Below, piece by piece: positions 1-11,324 of a DNA stretch of 64,000 nt. The stretch is from Mesorhizobium ventifaucium (GTDB lineage: Bacteria > Pseudomonadota > Alphaproteobacteria > Rhizobiales > Rhizobiaceae), in the NCBI RefSeq assembly GCF_935822925.1, contig NZ_CAKXZS010000001.1, forward strand, positions 180,913 to 244,912, written 5' to 3'. The notes under the pieces are model-generated. The model saw only the letters and a list, made by a program, of their open reading frames with translations, made no database searches and was not told the DNA's origin. Positions within the stretch are counted from its first letter, which is position 1. Each line of letters begins with the position of its first letter. Position numbers and translations under genes: made by a program.

Positions 1-1746
1 CTTCATCTGGCGCGCTTGCGAGACGGTTCTTTGCTGACCAGGCAGATCGAACTGCAAAAGTTTGTCCGCCAGTGTGAGTTGTTGCTTCAGGGCCTCCACC
101 GATACCGGCGTTTGCCGGATCTCCAAGTGTGCCGTCGCCGACGCACTCGCATGCGCCTCGCTCGCGCTCACGAGCTTCTTCGTGCCTAAATCCGAGCGCA
201 CGAGAACCTTGGCTTCTGGCGCAGGGTCGCTGACGGCCGCAACGACTTGCGTTTCCGGCCGCTGCGCGGCCAAACTACCGGCGCTAGCGGCCCGCTTGCT
301 CTTGCCTTTTCCTTTTTTTCTGGGCGCTGTGGTGCTTCCGGCCACTGTAGTCTTGCCGGCAGTTTCGGCTGGTATCGCAGCACCAGCATCGGCCGGCAGC
401 GCAATGGCTGGCGGCTTCGGCTGCAGTTCGAGGAGCTGGATGACCTCGTCCGCAGTGATCCAGGCGCCGTCTACGATCTGGATCAACAGTTCCAAGGGGA
501 GGCCGGCACCTGTTTGGTGGTCCCTTAGCTTGGCAACCACGGAGTGCGAGGCCGACGCAAATTCCGAAAGCCGCTCCACAACTCCTTCCAGAACGGCGCA
601 GTGCTCTGCGTCGAGCGGGCGCCCTTTGTTGTTCATTACAGCGTCGCCCGTCGAGACGAATGCCGGAAAAACGTCGCCGATGAAGTTATCCAGCAGACGC
701 GTTTGCCCGTTCTCACCGACGAGGAGTTCCCTGATGGGTGCTTCGAACATGATCGCCTGGGGGGCCATGTTGACCTGTGCGAGATTGATCCGCGATTGCA
801 GCTGCATTACCTTTGAATTGACAACCCAGCCGGAGTGCAGCCGCAGCGCGGCCTCTTCTTCCTGCCGCATCTCGGCTGTTGAGCTTGGTAAGTTGGCAGT
901 CGCGGCGCAGACGGACCGCATCAATTCGTAGCGCTGTACTTTCTTGTCCCAATACTCCATGCGGGCCACGTGATACTTCGCCGCACTGGGAGCCGATCGG
1001 CTCAGCTGGTCGAGGGTGGCATTGGATTGGACCAAGTTGTGGAAAATGCCGGCCACCCGCTTCCGGTCCGCTTCCTCCTTCTTGAAGATCTTTTCGGCCA
1101 CCATGTTGCCATTGTCCGCCCGACAGATCACGTCGCCGCGGAACTGACGCACCAGAGCGTCGGACAGAATGCTGCGCGCCACATGCGGGGGCAGACTCGC
1201 GTAGTAGTGCAAAACTTTTGCGCCCGCATTGACGGTTCGATCGATCTGGTCTTGCGCGTTCTCCAACGATTTTGGATTTCGCAGGCCCTCTTTCTCGGAA
1301 GTCTCGAGTTCCTCAACCAGCACGTCGATTCGTCGCCTTGCCTCGTTGATCTCTTCGCCTGACGAGGAAATAGGGACTGCCACAGCCGAAGTTGACGGCT
1401 GGCTGGCCACCGGCGCCAGGGCTTCACCCTCCGACATTGAGGGAACACTACGCCGCCGCGGACTGGCTGCACGTGGCCCGGCGGGCGCACGTGGCGCAGC
1501 AGCCGGGATTCGATGTGGGAGAACGGAGGGGCCGGAGGATCTGCCGCCAAGCTCATCATGGGCACCGCGCGCAACGCCAGCCGAGGGTGAACCTTTACCT
1601 TGAGGCTCTGAGCGCATCCGCTCCAGGACGGAACCGAACGATTGGCTGCCTTCCCCCGAGGCAAGACTTGATTGCGAGCGCGAACTGCTCGATCCGGCTC
1701 CAGCATCCCCAATGCGCGATTTTCCAGATCGGCCAATGCCCGTCAT
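1..1746 (-). CDS. Large hypothetical protein, partial, possible secreted effector
   Basis: An open minus-strand frame runs from ATG at 1746 (GGAG eight bases upstream) to the left edge without a stop: 582 codons, so the C-terminus is missing. Residues 1 to about 110 are low-complexity and rich in Ser, Arg, Gly and Pro. A charged helical stretch that could form a coiled coil follows (about 115-165), then a mixed alpha/beta region, then an Ala/Pro/Lys-rich segment containing KKGKGKSKR. I recognise no family. A Ser-rich disordered start resembles type III effectors, but that is inference; the only support is a weak tts-box-like sequence near 2080. Long plus-strand frames here are shadows of this gene. 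Confidence 0.7.
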   Translation of the reverse strand, partial: MTGIGRSGKSRIGDAGAGSSSSRSQSSLASGEGSQSFGSVLERMRSEPQGKGSPSAGVARGAHDELGGRSSGPSVLPHRIPAAAPRAPAGPRAASPRRRSVPSMSEGEALAPVASQPSTSAVAVPISSSGEEINEARRRIDVLVEELETSEKEGLRNPKSLENAQDQIDRTVNAGAKVLHYYASLPPHVARSILSDALVRQFRGDVICRADNGNMVAEKIFKKEEADRKRVAGIFHNLVQSNATLDQLSRSAPSAAKYHVARMEYWDKKVQRYELMRSVCAATANLPSSTAEMRQEEEAALRLHSGWVVNSKVMQLQSRINLAQVNMAPQAIMFEAPIRELLVGENGQTRLLDNFIGDVFPAFVSTGDAVMNNKGRPLDAEHCAVLEGVVERLSEFASASHSVVAKLRDHQTGAGLPLELLIQIVDGAWITADEVIQLLELQPKPPAIALPADAGAAIPAETAGKTTVAGSTTAPRKKGKGKSKRAASAGSLAAQRPETQVVAAVSDPAPEAKVLVRSDLGTKKLVSASEAHASASATAHLEIRQTPVSVEALKQQLTLADKLLQFDLPGQQRTVSQARQMK

Positions 1747-2350
1747 TTATTCATCTCCGATATAGGCGAGAACGCGCTGCCTATGGATTGGGGCTGATGT
1801 CACTCAGCCGTAGTGCATCAGGGCTTTGGCGGGGTAAGTGCAATCGCCTAGATGACAGGTGGCATGACCTCTGAGAACCAGCGGCATGATTTCGTCAATC
1901 GTCACGGCCAGCCCAGACCGACGACGTGACCCAGTACTGCTCAGCAGCAACCAAAATCGGTCGGGACTCGTACTCGATCGAATCACGCCGCACATGCTGT
2001 CCTCAGTGTATGTATCAGCACTCCTATGGGTTCAGGCTGGTCAGGCGCGGCAGGTCTAATAGACCGCTTGGCTGACGACTAACTGACGAGGAACTTCTCC
2101 CTGATACCCTGACCAACTTCGCCCGGGCGAACGCTGATGCACTTCCTGTAGCCGCGAACGGTGAAGCCGGCGAGGCGAGGCGCCCGGCACTGGTCGGGTC
2201 CCAAGCGGAGGCAGTAGCCGCGAACTCCACGCGGCCTATCCGATAGGCGAGACGAAGCCCTGAACCGACAAAGTAGTCGTGGCAGGATCGCGCCGCGCGG
2301 CTGATGCGATTGCATCTTTCCCCGTGTTGCACTGGCCTGTGTCAGGCGGT
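1747..2350. other. Intergenic region, no convincing gene
   Basis: About 600 bases lie between the left-edge gene and the MFS gene. Short minus-strand frames (for example 1804-1995 and 2024-2332) lack recognisable domains and good ribosome binding sites. I see no gene I can support. Confidence 0.5.
2070..2087 (-). promoter_or_regulatory. Possible degenerate tts box
   Basis: Read on the minus strand this is GTCAGTTAGTCGTCAGCC. It keeps the GTCAG, TCG and AGC parts of the first half of the rhizobial tts box bound by TtsI, but the CCNCCTA second half is poor. It lies about 340 bases upstream of the start at 1746. Speculative. Confidence 0.2.
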
Positions 2351-3568
2351 CTAGGGTTCGCGCTTCGGTCCGAGCAAGAACACTGTCAGGGCTGCGAGGA
2401 ACGTGGCTACTGCGCTGTAGGCAAACACACTGGCCACGCCGGCATTATTCACTAGCAGTCCGCCGAAGATCGCGCCGGCTGCGATGGCAATTTGGAACGT
2501 TGAGGTCATCAGCACACCGGCGCTTTCGGCCTGCTCGGGAACGGCGCGCAGCACCATCCAAGTCTGTACCCCCACCGGCACCGCACCGAAGCCAAAGCTC
2601 CATACAGCAACCGCAATGGCCGAGGCGGAGGCCGATGCCCCAGGCATCAGCAACGAGACAGCGGCTATCGCCATGAGCAGGGGCGGCAGCGCCGCGACTG
2701 CCTTGAGGCTGTGTTTCGCCAGGAATGCGCCGGCTAAATTGCCGAAGAAGCCGCATACGCCAGAAACGAGCAACAGCAGCGAGATCGTCTCGATATGGAG
2801 CGCGGAAATCTTCTCGAGGTAAACCCGGACATAGGTGAAGCTGGCGAAGTGCCCAGAAGCGACCAGCAGTACGACCAAAAGCGCAACCTTGATGGTTGGC
2901 TTCTTGATCACATTCAGCAGACCGCGGAATCCAGCCATTTCAACCGGCGGCAACGTCGGAATGGTTACGAGTTGCACCAGCAGTGTAACGGCATTGACGG
3001 CTGCGGCGATCACGAAGGTGGCTCGCCATCCCCAGATGTCGCCGACATAGGCGCCGATTGGAGGCGTGCAAACGATAGCGACCGAAACGCCGGTGAGGAT
3101 GATTGACATGGCGCGCGGCAGGAGGTGATTTGGAACGAGCCGCATCGCCAGCGATGCCGAAATCGACCAGAAGCCTCCAAGCGCAATGCCGAGCACGACC
3201 CGTGCCGCCAGGAAAACCGGCAGCGACCACGCGAGCTCAGCCAGAAGGTTGGACAGGATCTGAAGCAGCATCATCGCCCACAGGACGATCCTACGGTCCA
3301 GGCGCTTTGTTATGAAGGCGACCGTCGGCGCAGAGATTGCCGCGGCAATCGCCGTCGCTGTCATCGTCTGTCCAGCCGCACCCTCTGTGACATGCAGATC
3401 ATGCGCGAGCGGCGTCAGCACACTGGCAGGCAAAAGCTCTGCCGCCACCAGCCCGAAGGTGCCCAGGGCAAGCGATATGACCGCGCCCCATGCGGGACGA
3501 GACCGTTGATCCGGCTTTTCTGGGCCGTGCAGAAAAGTCTCCATGAAGCTTGTCGCGGAGTCGGTCAT
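2351..3568 (-). CDS. MFS transporter, DHA1 family (drug/metabolite exporter)
   Basis: A 405-residue inner-membrane protein with twelve predicted hydrophobic segments. After TM2 and TM3 there is a short cytoplasmic stretch with KRLDRR, matching the MFS loop 2-3 signature of the AraJ/NepI-like DHA1 group. These usually export sugars, nucleosides or drugs by proton antiport; the substrate is not readable here. Start at MTDSATSF (3568) is preferred because the longer reading to 3625 adds a non-hydrophobic, Cys-containing tail untypical of the family; a start at 3544 is also possible. It is transcribed away from nifH and shows no damage. Confidence 0.8.
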   Translation of the reverse strand: MTDSATSFMETFLHGPEKPDQRSRPAWGAVISLALGTFGLVAAELLPASVLTPLAHDLHVTEGAAGQTMTATAIAAAISAPTVAFITKRLDRRIVLWAMMLLQILSNLLAELAWSLPVFLAARVVLGIALGGFWSISASLAMRLVPNHLLPRAMSIILTGVSVAIVCTPPIGAYVGDIWGWRATFVIAAAVNAVTLLVQLVTIPTLPPVEMAGFRGLLNVIKKPTIKVALLVVLLVASGHFASFTYVRVYLEKISALHIETISLLLLVSGVCGFFGNLAGAFLAKHSLKAVAALPPLLMAIAAVSLLMPGASASASAIAVAVWSFGFGAVPVGVQTWMVLRAVPEQAESAGVLMTSTFQIAIAAGAIFGGLLVNNAGVASVFAYSAVATFLAALTVFLLGPKREP

Positions 3569-3972
3569 GAATAAGCTCGCCAGCTCGGGTGCACTGCAAC
3601 ATGGGTTGGCTGCATTGACCCGCATTCATGCCAGGAGCACGCCGTTGCCGGCTGCGTCGCACGAAGGGAATGTTCATCGCTGCCCGACATGTTGTGAAAG
3701 CACCGCGTGCAATATCAGTGCCGGTTTGTCCCAGCCGGACAAGGATGTGATCGTCGGAAGGCGTCGCATCAGGCATGTTCCATGACGACTTCGCGGGCCA
3801 GTCTCGAACCAGCCAGGCGCAACCAGCTACCAAGCACGGACATCTGATGTCCCGCAGCGGGGCACGCGGCCGGTCGCTTTGCCGCCGCCTGTATGCAGCC
3901 AAAAGTCGGCTCTAGCTCGAAGGCCCAGCTTCCTCCCTAGCGGTCTCGAAGCTGACGCCTTGTGTCGGGCAT
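3569..3972. other. Non-coding region between the MFS gene and the nifH control region
   Basis: Roughly 400 bases without a supportable gene. Frames here lack domains and overlap on both strands. The nifH regulatory sites begin at 3973. Confidence 0.5.
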
Positions 3973-3988
3973 TGTCGGGTCCGCTACA
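3973..3988 (+). promoter_or_regulatory. NifA upstream activator site 1 of nifH
   Basis: Exact TGT-N10-ACA, the NifA binding consensus. It lies about 110 bases upstream of the nifH -24 element, a normal distance for enhancer binding and DNA looping. Confidence 0.8.
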
Positions 3989-4009
3989 GGGCTTGTTCCG
4001 ACAATCACT

Positions 4010-4025
4010 TGTTTGGCAGCAAACA
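4010..4025 (+). promoter_or_regulatory. NifA upstream activator site 2 of nifH
   Basis: A second exact TGT-N10-ACA, starting 37 bases after the start of the first and about 70 bases upstream of the -24 element. Tandem sites are usual for strongly activated nif promoters. Confidence 0.8.
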
Positions 4026-4095
4026 CTCGTTGGAGCTCAGGCTAAATCGCGGGACACAAACGAAAAAATCCCTGTTGGTTATGAGCCAGTCTACT

Positions 4096-4110
4096 TGGCA
4101 CGAGTCTTGA
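4096..4110 (+). promoter_or_regulatory. Sigma54 -24/-12 promoter of nifHDKENX
   Basis: TGGCACG-AGTC-TTGA. The -24 half matches the RpoN consensus exactly and the spacing is correct, but the -12 half ends in GA instead of the near-invariant GC. It is the only candidate between the activator sites and nifH. Expected to serve the whole operon. Confidence 0.75.
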
Positions 4111-5094
<984 letters not shown>

Positions 5095-5142
5095 CGACCG
5101 ATATTGGTCGCCTCTCGAGTTGGGGCGCCTTGCAGAGAACGG

Positions 5143-5160
5143 CGCCTCATCGGTGAGGCG
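5143..5160 (+). terminator. Stem-loop in the nifH-nifD gap
   Basis: CGCCTCA-TCGG-TGAGGCG forms a 7-bp stem with a 4-base loop, with no U-tract after it. It is therefore more likely an mRNA-stabilising or attenuating hairpin that lets nifH be made in excess over nifDK than a full terminator. The functional role is inference. Confidence 0.5.
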
Positions 5161-5186
5161 TCATCAGACACCTTGAAAGGGGTCCC

Positions 5187-6689
5187 ATGAGCCTGGAATA
5201 CGAGAATGATGGTGCTCTCCATGCGAAGCTTATCGAGGAGGTGCTATCGCAATATCCCGATAAGGCGGCGAAGCGCCGCAAGAAACACCTCAGCATTGCA
5301 AAGAGCGGGGATGAGGCTGGCGGGGAAAGTGAGATCCTTTCCGAATGCGACGTCAAATCGAACATCAAGTCCATCCCCGGGGTCATGACAATCCGCGGCT
5401 GCGCCTATGCCGGCTCAAAGGGCGTGGTCTGGGGTCCAGTCAAGGATATGGTCCATATCTCGCACGGCCCCGTCGGTTGCGGCCAATATTCCTGGTCACA
5501 GCGACGCAATTACTATGTGGGCACAACGGGCATCGACACTTTCGGGACAATGCAGTTCACCTCCGATTTCCAGGAGAAAGACATTGTCTTCGGCGGTGAC
5601 AAGAAACTGGAACAGATCATCGACGAGATCGAGATGCTGTTTCCGCTGAACAACGGCATCACCGTGCAATCCGAATGCCCGATCGGTCTCATTGGTGATG
5701 ACACCGAGGCAGTTTCTCGCAAAAAGGCCAAGGAGTACGGAAAGACCATCGTGCCGGTGCGCTGCGAGGGGTTCCGCGGCGTCTCGCAATCACTCGGCCA
5801 CCACATCGCCAATGACGCGATCCGCGACTGGGTCTTCGACAAGAAGGACGTCGAGTTCGAGGCCGGTGCTTACGACGTCAACGTGATCGGCGACTACAAT
5901 ATTGGCGGCGACGCCTGGGCCTCGCGCATCTTGCTTGAGGAGATAGGACTGCGCGTGGTCGGCAACTGGTCGGGCGACGCAACACTGGCCGAGATTGAGC
6001 GCGCGCCAAAGGCCAAGCTCAATCTCATCCACTGCTACCGCTCGATGAACTACATCTGCCGGCATATGGAGGAAAAGTATGGCGTCGCCTGGATGGAGTA
6101 CAATTTCTTCGGACCGTCCCAGATCGAGACCTCTCTGCGCAATATAGCCAAGCATTTCGGGCCGGAAATCGAGGAGAAAACCGAGAAGGTCATCGCCAAG
6201 TACAGACCGCTTGTTGACGCCGTCATCTCCAAGTACCGGCCGCGCCTCGAAGGAAATACCGTCATGCTCTACGTCGGTGGCCTGCGCCCCCGCCACGTCA
6301 TCACAGCTTACGAGGACCTCGGCATGGTCATTGTCGGCACCGGCTACGAGTTCGGCCACAACGATGACTATCAGCGCACCGGTCACTACGTAAAGAACGG
6401 CACGCTGATCTATGACGACGTTACCGGCTACGAGTTGGAGAAGTTCATCGAGGGAGTTCGCCCCAACCTCGTGGGCTCCGGCATCAAAGAAAAATACCCG
6501 GTGCAGAAGATGGGCATTCCGTTCCGTCAGATGCACTCCTGGGACTATTCGGGACCTTATCACGGCTATGACGGCTTTGCCATTTTCGCGCGTGACGTGG
6601 ATCTTGCCATCAACAATCCGGTCTGGGATCTCTACCAGGCCCCTTGGAAAGAACGCCCGCCCAGTGGCCGGGCGATAGCTGCCGAATAG
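5187..6689 (+). CDS. nifD: Nitrogenase MoFe protein alpha chain
   Basis: The alpha subunit of the alpha2-beta2 dinitrogenase that reduces N2 on FeMo-cofactor. At 500 residues it is of normal length. P-cluster cysteines are C72, C98 and C164. FeMo-co ligands are C283 in [10 protein letters not shown] and H450 in [21 protein letters not shown] precedes ATG 5187. It follows nifH by 92 bases, including a hairpin, and precedes nifK by 133 bases, in one operon. No damage is seen. Confidence 0.99.
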   Translation: MSLEYENDGALHAKLIEEVLSQYPDKAAKRRKKHLSIAKSGDEAGGESEILSECDVKSNIKSIPGVMTIRGCAYAGSKGVVWGPVKDMVHISHGPVGCGQYSWSQRRNYYVGTTGIDTFGTMQFTSDFQEKDIVFGGDKKLEQIIDEIEMLFPLNNGITVQSECPIGLIGDDTEAVSRKKAKEYGKTIVPVRCEGFRGVSQSLGHHIANDAIRDWVFDKKDVEFEAGAYDVNVIGDYNIGGDAWASRILLEEIGLRVVGNWSGDATLAEIERAPKAKLNLIHCYRSMNYICRHMEEKYGVAWMEYNFFGPSQIETSLRNIAKHFGPEIEEKTEKVIAKYRPLVDAVISKYRPRLEGNTVMLYVGGLRPRHVITAYEDLGMVIVGTGYEFGHNDDYQRTGHYVKNGTLIYDDVTGYELEKFIEGVRPNLVGSGIKEKYPVQKMGIPFRQMHSWDYSGPYHGYDGFAIFARDVDLAINNPVWDLYQAPWKERPPSGRAIAAE

Positions 6690-6822
6690 ACGCCCAGTCC
6701 TTGGCCCGGTCTCCCCAGAGAGACCACGAACCCCGGGAGCTTGTGAGCCTCGGGATTACCGGAGACGTCCCGACCTATCTGAGCTGCCGGATGGCGCGGC
6801 CAGATTAAAAAGAGGAATACCA

Positions 6823-8364
6823 ATGCCGCAGTCGGCCGAAAAGATTCTCGACCACGCTCCCCTGTTCCGTGAGCCGGAATACAGGCAAATGCTCGCCGAG
6901 AAGAAGCTACATTTCGAATGTCCGCACCCGGATCAGATCGTTACCGATCAAGGCGAATTTACCAAGACCTGGGAATACCGCGAAAAGAACCTCGCCCGGG
7001 AAGCGCTTGTGATAAATCCCGCCAAGGCCTGCCAGCCGCTGGGCGCGGTGTTCGCGGCCGCGGGCTTCGAGCGGACCATGTCCTTCGTACACGGCAGCCA
7101 GGGCTGCGTGGCCTATTACCGCTCGCACCTGTCGCGCCATTTCAAGGAACCTGCTTCGGCGGTTTCCTCCTCGATGACCGAGGACGCGGCAGTGTTCGGC
7201 GGCCTGAAGAACCTGGTCGACGGGCTCGCCAACACCTACCAACTTTACGACCCCAAGATGATCGCAGTGTCGACGACATGTATGGCCGAGGTCATAGGCG
7301 ACGACCTGCACAGCTTCATCCAGAACGCCAAAGACGAAAACTCGGTCCCGCGCGACTTTGACGTGCCCTTTGCCCACACGCCAGCCTTCGTCGGTAGCCA
7401 TATCGACGGCTATGACGGCATGCTCAAGGGTATTCTGGAGCACTTCTGGAAAGGCCAGCAGCGCACGGAAACCAAGGGAAGCATCAACGTCATTCCGGGC
7501 TTCGACGGTTTCTGCGTTGGCAACAACAGGGAACTCAAACGCCTGCTCGATATGATGGGTGTGTCCTACACCTTCATCCAGGACGCGTCTGACCAGTTCG
7601 ACACCCCATCGGATGGGGAATACCGGATGTACGACGGCGGCACGAAGATCGAAGAGGTGAGGGGGGCACTCGACGCCGAGGCAACGCTTTCGCTCCAGCA
7701 CTACAACACCCGCAAAACGCTGGACTATTGCGGGCAAGTTGGGCAGGCCACGGCTTCATTCCACTATCCGCTCGGCGTCCAGGCGACGGACGAGTTGCTG
7801 ATGAAGGTCTCCGCGATTTCCGGCAAGGAAATCCCCGAGGCGATCCGGCTGGAGCGCGGCCGACTGATTGATGCCATGGCGGACAGTCAGTCCTGGCTGC
7901 ACGGCAAGAAATACGCGATCTACGGCGACCCGGACTTCGTGTACGCCATGGCCCGCTTCGTCATGGAAACGGGCGGCGAGCCGACACATTGCCTCGCCAC
8001 CAACGGCACCTCGGCGTGGGAAGCCGAGTTGAAGGAACTGCTTGCATCCTCGCCCTTCGGCAAGGACGCTCAGGTCTGGGCGGGCAAGGACCTTTGGGCT
8101 ATGCGGTCGCTGCTCTTCACCGAGCCAGTGGACCTGCTGATCGGCAATTCCTATGGCAAGTATCTGGAGCGCGACACCGGCACGCCGCTGATTCGGCTCA
8201 CGTTTCCGATCTTCGACCGGCACCACCACCATCGCTTTGCGCTCATGGGCTACCAGGGCGGATTACGCGTGCTGACGACGATCCTCGATAAGATCTTCGA
8301 CAAGCTCGATCGCGAGACGAGCCAGACGGGCGTGACGGACTATTCCTATGACCTCACCCGCTAG
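6823..8364 (+). CDS. nifK: Nitrogenase MoFe protein beta chain
   Basis: The beta subunit of dinitrogenase, sharing the P-cluster with NifD. 513 residues, normal length. P-cluster cysteines are C70 (KACQPLG), C95 (SQGCVAYYR) and C152 (STTCMAEV). The sequence is well conserved to the end. A GAGG ribosome site precedes ATG 6823. Third gene of the nif operon; the 133-base gap from nifD contains a GC-rich inverted repeat near 6730-6755. Confidence 0.99.
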   Translation: MPQSAEKILDHAPLFREPEYRQMLAEKKLHFECPHPDQIVTDQGEFTKTWEYREKNLAREALVINPAKACQPLGAVFAAAGFERTMSFVHGSQGCVAYYRSHLSRHFKEPASAVSSSMTEDAAVFGGLKNLVDGLANTYQLYDPKMIAVSTTCMAEVIGDDLHSFIQNAKDENSVPRDFDVPFAHTPAFVGSHIDGYDGMLKGILEHFWKGQQRTETKGSINVIPGFDGFCVGNNRELKRLLDMMGVSYTFIQDASDQFDTPSDGEYRMYDGGTKIEEVRGALDAEATLSLQHYNTRKTLDYCGQVGQATASFHYPLGVQATDELLMKVSAISGKEIPEAIRLERGRLIDAMADSQSWLHGKKYAIYGDPDFVYAMARFVMETGGEPTHCLATNGTSAWEAELKELLASSPFGKDAQVWAGKDLWAMRSLLFTEPVDLLIGNSYGKYLERDTGTPLIRLTFPIFDRHHHHRFALMGYQGGLRVLTTILDKIFDKLDRETSQTGVTDYSYDLTR

Positions 8365-8426
8365 AAGACACGGCCAGCTTTTCGCTCAGGCGGTTCGTTG
8401 CCGAATTGGCTTTGGGAACTGACACG

Positions 8427-9929
8427 ATGAACTCGCTCAGTGCCAAGATCCAGGACGTTTTCGACGAGCCCGCGTGCGACAAGAACCGTGGCAAGGATGC
8501 CAAGGCGCGCAAGGAGGGCTGCGCAAGCCCGCTGACGCCAGGAGCGGCGGCGGGCGGTTGCGCGTTTGACGGGGCCAAGATCGTCCTGCAGCCGATCACT
8601 GACGTTGCGCACCTGGTCCATGCTCCGCTCGCCTGCGAGGGCAATTCCTGGGACAACCGCGGTGCAGCTTCGTCCGGGCCAAGCTTATGGCGCACAAGCT
8701 TCACGACCGACCTTACCGAACTCGAGGTGGTGATGGGGCAGGGCGAGCGGAAGCTCTTCAAGGCGATTCGCGAAATCAAGGAAGCTTATGCGCCGCCGGC
8801 AGTCTTTGTCTATTCCACCTGCGTGACGGCGCTCATGGGCGATGATATCGAGGCCGTCTGTAAACGCGCCGCCGAAAAATTCGGCTTGGCCGTGGTTCCG
8901 ATCAATGCGCCGGGCTTGGCCGGCTCCAAGAACCTCGGCAACAAGCTCGCCGCCGAGGCGCTGCTCGATCATGTCATCGGCACGGTGGAACCCGACGACG
9001 CCGGGCCGTACGACATCAACATCCTTGGTGAATTCAACCTTTCCGGCGAATTCTGGCTGATAAAGCCGCTCCTTGATCGGCTCGGGATCCGGGTACGCGC
9101 CTGCATTCCGGGCGACGCGCGCTATATCGACGTTGCTTCCGCGCACCGCGCCCGGGCGGCTATGGTGGTGTGCTCGACGGCCCTCATCAATCTGGCACGC
9201 AAGATGGACGAGCGCTGGGACATCCCTTTCTTCGAGGGCTCCTTCTACGGCATCTCCGACACGTCGCAAGCACTCCGCGACATGGCTAGGCTGCTGGTGA
9301 GGAAGGGCGCCGATCCGGAGATCCTAGGCCGCACAGAGACGCTGATCGCCGATCAGGAGGCGGGTGCATCGAAGAAGCTCGAAGCCTACCGGCGGCGGCT
9401 CCAAGGCAAGCGTGTGCTGCTCAACACGGGTGGTGTGAAGTCCTGGTCGGTCGTCCATGCGCTGATGGAGATCGGCATGGAGATCGTCGGCACCTCGGTC
9501 AAGAAATCCACAGTTGAAGACAAGGAGCGCATCAAACAGATCCTCAAGGACGACAACCAAATGTTTGAGCAGATGTCAGCGCGCGACCTTTACACCATGC
9601 TCTCAGAAGGCCAGGCCGATATCATGCTGTCGGGCGGGCGCACGCAATTCGTCGCGCTCAAGGCCAAGACGCCCTGGCTCGACATCAACCAGGAGCGCCA
9701 ACACCCATACGCCGGCTATGACGGCATGGCGGAACTCGTACGCCAGATCGACCTCGCCATTCACAACCCGATCTGGTCCCAGGTGCGGGAGCGGGCCCCG
9801 TGGGATTGCCAGCCTGGTGTGAAGGACGAACAGGCGAGCGCGAAGAACGAGACCGCGACAGTGCACGCTGCCCAGGAATTCGCCGGCACGACTCCGACGA
9901 TTTCGGCGAGTGTTGAGAAAATACGATGA
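8427..9929 (+). CDS. nifE: FeMo-cofactor scaffold protein NifE
   Basis: Forms the NifEN complex, a NifDK homologue on which the NifB-made iron-sulfur precursor is matured with Mo and homocitrate. 500 residues. It shows the NifD-like fold with conserved Cys in KEGCASPL, LACEGNSWDN and STCVTALMGDD. Start ATG 8427 is preferred over an in-frame TTG at 8406. The stop overlaps the nifN start in an ATGA, indicating translational coupling of the two complex partners. Confidence 0.97.
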   Translation: MNSLSAKIQDVFDEPACDKNRGKDAKARKEGCASPLTPGAAAGGCAFDGAKIVLQPITDVAHLVHAPLACEGNSWDNRGAASSGPSLWRTSFTTDLTELEVVMGQGERKLFKAIREIKEAYAPPAVFVYSTCVTALMGDDIEAVCKRAAEKFGLAVVPINAPGLAGSKNLGNKLAAEALLDHVIGTVEPDDAGPYDINILGEFNLSGEFWLIKPLLDRLGIRVRACIPGDARYIDVASAHRARAAMVVCSTALINLARKMDERWDIPFFEGSFYGISDTSQALRDMARLLVRKGADPEILGRTETLIADQEAGASKKLEAYRRRLQGKRVLLNTGGVKSWSVVHALMEIGMEIVGTSVKKSTVEDKERIKQILKDDNQMFEQMSARDLYTMLSEGQADIMLSGGRTQFVALKAKTPWLDINQERQHPYAGYDGMAELVRQIDLAIHNPIWSQVRERAPWDCQPGVKDEQASAKNETATVHAAQEFAGTTPTISASVEKIR

Positions 9930-11308
9930 CCCGAATCCTTGCCCAGACCAAATCAGCCTCGGTCAATCCACTGAAATCGTCACAGCCGCTGGGCGCCGCC
10001 TTGGCCTTTCTCGGGATCGACGGCGCAGTGCCGCTGTTCCACGGCACCCAAGGCTGCACCAGCTTCGCGCTCGTGCTCTTCGTGCGGCATTTCAAGGAAA
10101 CGATTCCCCTACAAACAACCGCAATGGATGAAGTGACAACCATCCTCGGCGGGTCAGACAATCTGGAAGAGGCGATCCTCAATCTCAAGACTCGCACGAA
10201 GCCAAAGCTGATCGGGGTCTGCACGACGGCGCTGGTGGAAACCCGTGGCGAAGATTCCGCAGGCGACATCGCCGACATCAGGCTGAAACGGGCGGAAGAA
10301 CTCGCGGGTACGGAGATCGTGCTGGCCAACACGCCGGATTTCAGCGGCGCCCTCGAAGAGGGCTGGGCCAAGGCTGTCACCGCGATGATTGAAGGCATTA
10401 CGCGGCCTGGCGAGCGGGCGCGCCAGTCAAAGAAGATCGCAATCCTGCCCGGCTGGAACCTTACTGTGGCTGACATCGAGCATTTGCGCGAGATGGTTGA
10501 AAGCTTTGGGCTGCAGCCGGTGATTTTGCCGGACCTCTCAGGCTCGCTTGACGGTACTGTACCAGACCACTGGGTTCCGACCACCTATGGCGGTACGAGC
10601 GTCGAGGACATCCGTGAGTTCGGCGCGGCCGAGCACTGCATCGCCATCGGCGAGCATATGCGCCGGCCGGCCGAGGTGCTGCACAAGGTGAGCGGCGTCC
10701 CTTACGTGCTGTTCGAGTCACTGACCGGATTGAAGCGCGCCGATCAGTTCGTTTCCCTGCTGTCCACGATTTCTGGCGAGCCTGTGCCGGCAGGCGTGTG
10801 CCGTCGGCGGGCGCAATTGCAGGATGCGTTGCTCGACGGACATTTCCATTTCGGAGGCAAGAAAATTGCGATCGCTGCTGAACCAGACCAACTCTACCAA
10901 TACGCAACCTTCTTCGTGGACATGGGCTCCGAAATCGCGGCGGCGGTCACGACGACCGATATGTCGGAAATTCTGGAAAAGGTACCGGCGGAGTCGATTC
11001 AGATCGGCGATCTCGGCGATTTGGAAACGCTTGCCGGCGGCGCTGATCTTCTGGTCACCCATTCACATGGACGCCAGGCGTCGCAGCGCCTTGGCGTTCC
11101 GCTCATGCGCGTCGGCTTCCCCGTCTTCGACCGGCTCGGCAGCCAGCACAAGCTCTCAATCCTCTATCAAGGGACCCGTGATCTGGTTTTCGAGGTTGCC
11201 AACATGTTCCAAGCCGACCGGCATGCGCCGACGCCTGAGGAACTTGATCCATTCCGCAAGCGGGAAACGCCAGGTGGGCCCCGTTCGTCGCCTCTCACTC
11301 GTCACTGA
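9926..11308 (+). CDS. nifN: FeMo-cofactor scaffold protein NifN
   Basis: The NifK-like partner of NifE in the cofactor maturation scaffold. 460 residues, normal length. Opening motifs KSSQPLGAALAFLGI and FHGTQGCTSFALVLF match NifN/NifK; the Cys in GTQGCTS is a cluster-region residue. ATG overlaps the nifE stop by four bases and nifX follows after 16 bases. Intact. Confidence 0.97.
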   Translation: MTRILAQTKSASVNPLKSSQPLGAALAFLGIDGAVPLFHGTQGCTSFALVLFVRHFKETIPLQTTAMDEVTTILGGSDNLEEAILNLKTRTKPKLIGVCTTALVETRGEDSAGDIADIRLKRAEELAGTEIVLANTPDFSGALEEGWAKAVTAMIEGITRPGERARQSKKIAILPGWNLTVADIEHLREMVESFGLQPVILPDLSGSLDGTVPDHWVPTTYGGTSVEDIREFGAAEHCIAIGEHMRRPAEVLHKVSGVPYVLFESLTGLKRADQFVSLLSTISGEPVPAGVCRRRAQLQDALLDGHFHFGGKKIAIAAEPDQLYQYATFFVDMGSEIAAAVTTTDMSEILEKVPAESIQIGDLGDLETLAGGADLLVTHSHGRQASQRLGVPLMRVGFPVFDRLGSQHKLSILYQGTRDLVFEVANMFQADRHAPTPEELDPFRKRETPGGPRSSPLTRH

Positions 11309-11324
11309 CGAGGTTCAAGGTCCG

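Noticed and set aside
62..931. Plus-strand frame of 289 codons at the left edge
   Set aside because: It is the shadow of the minus-strand gene 1-1746, which has a start, a ribosome site and protein-like composition, whereas this frame is low-complexity Ser/Ala/Arg.
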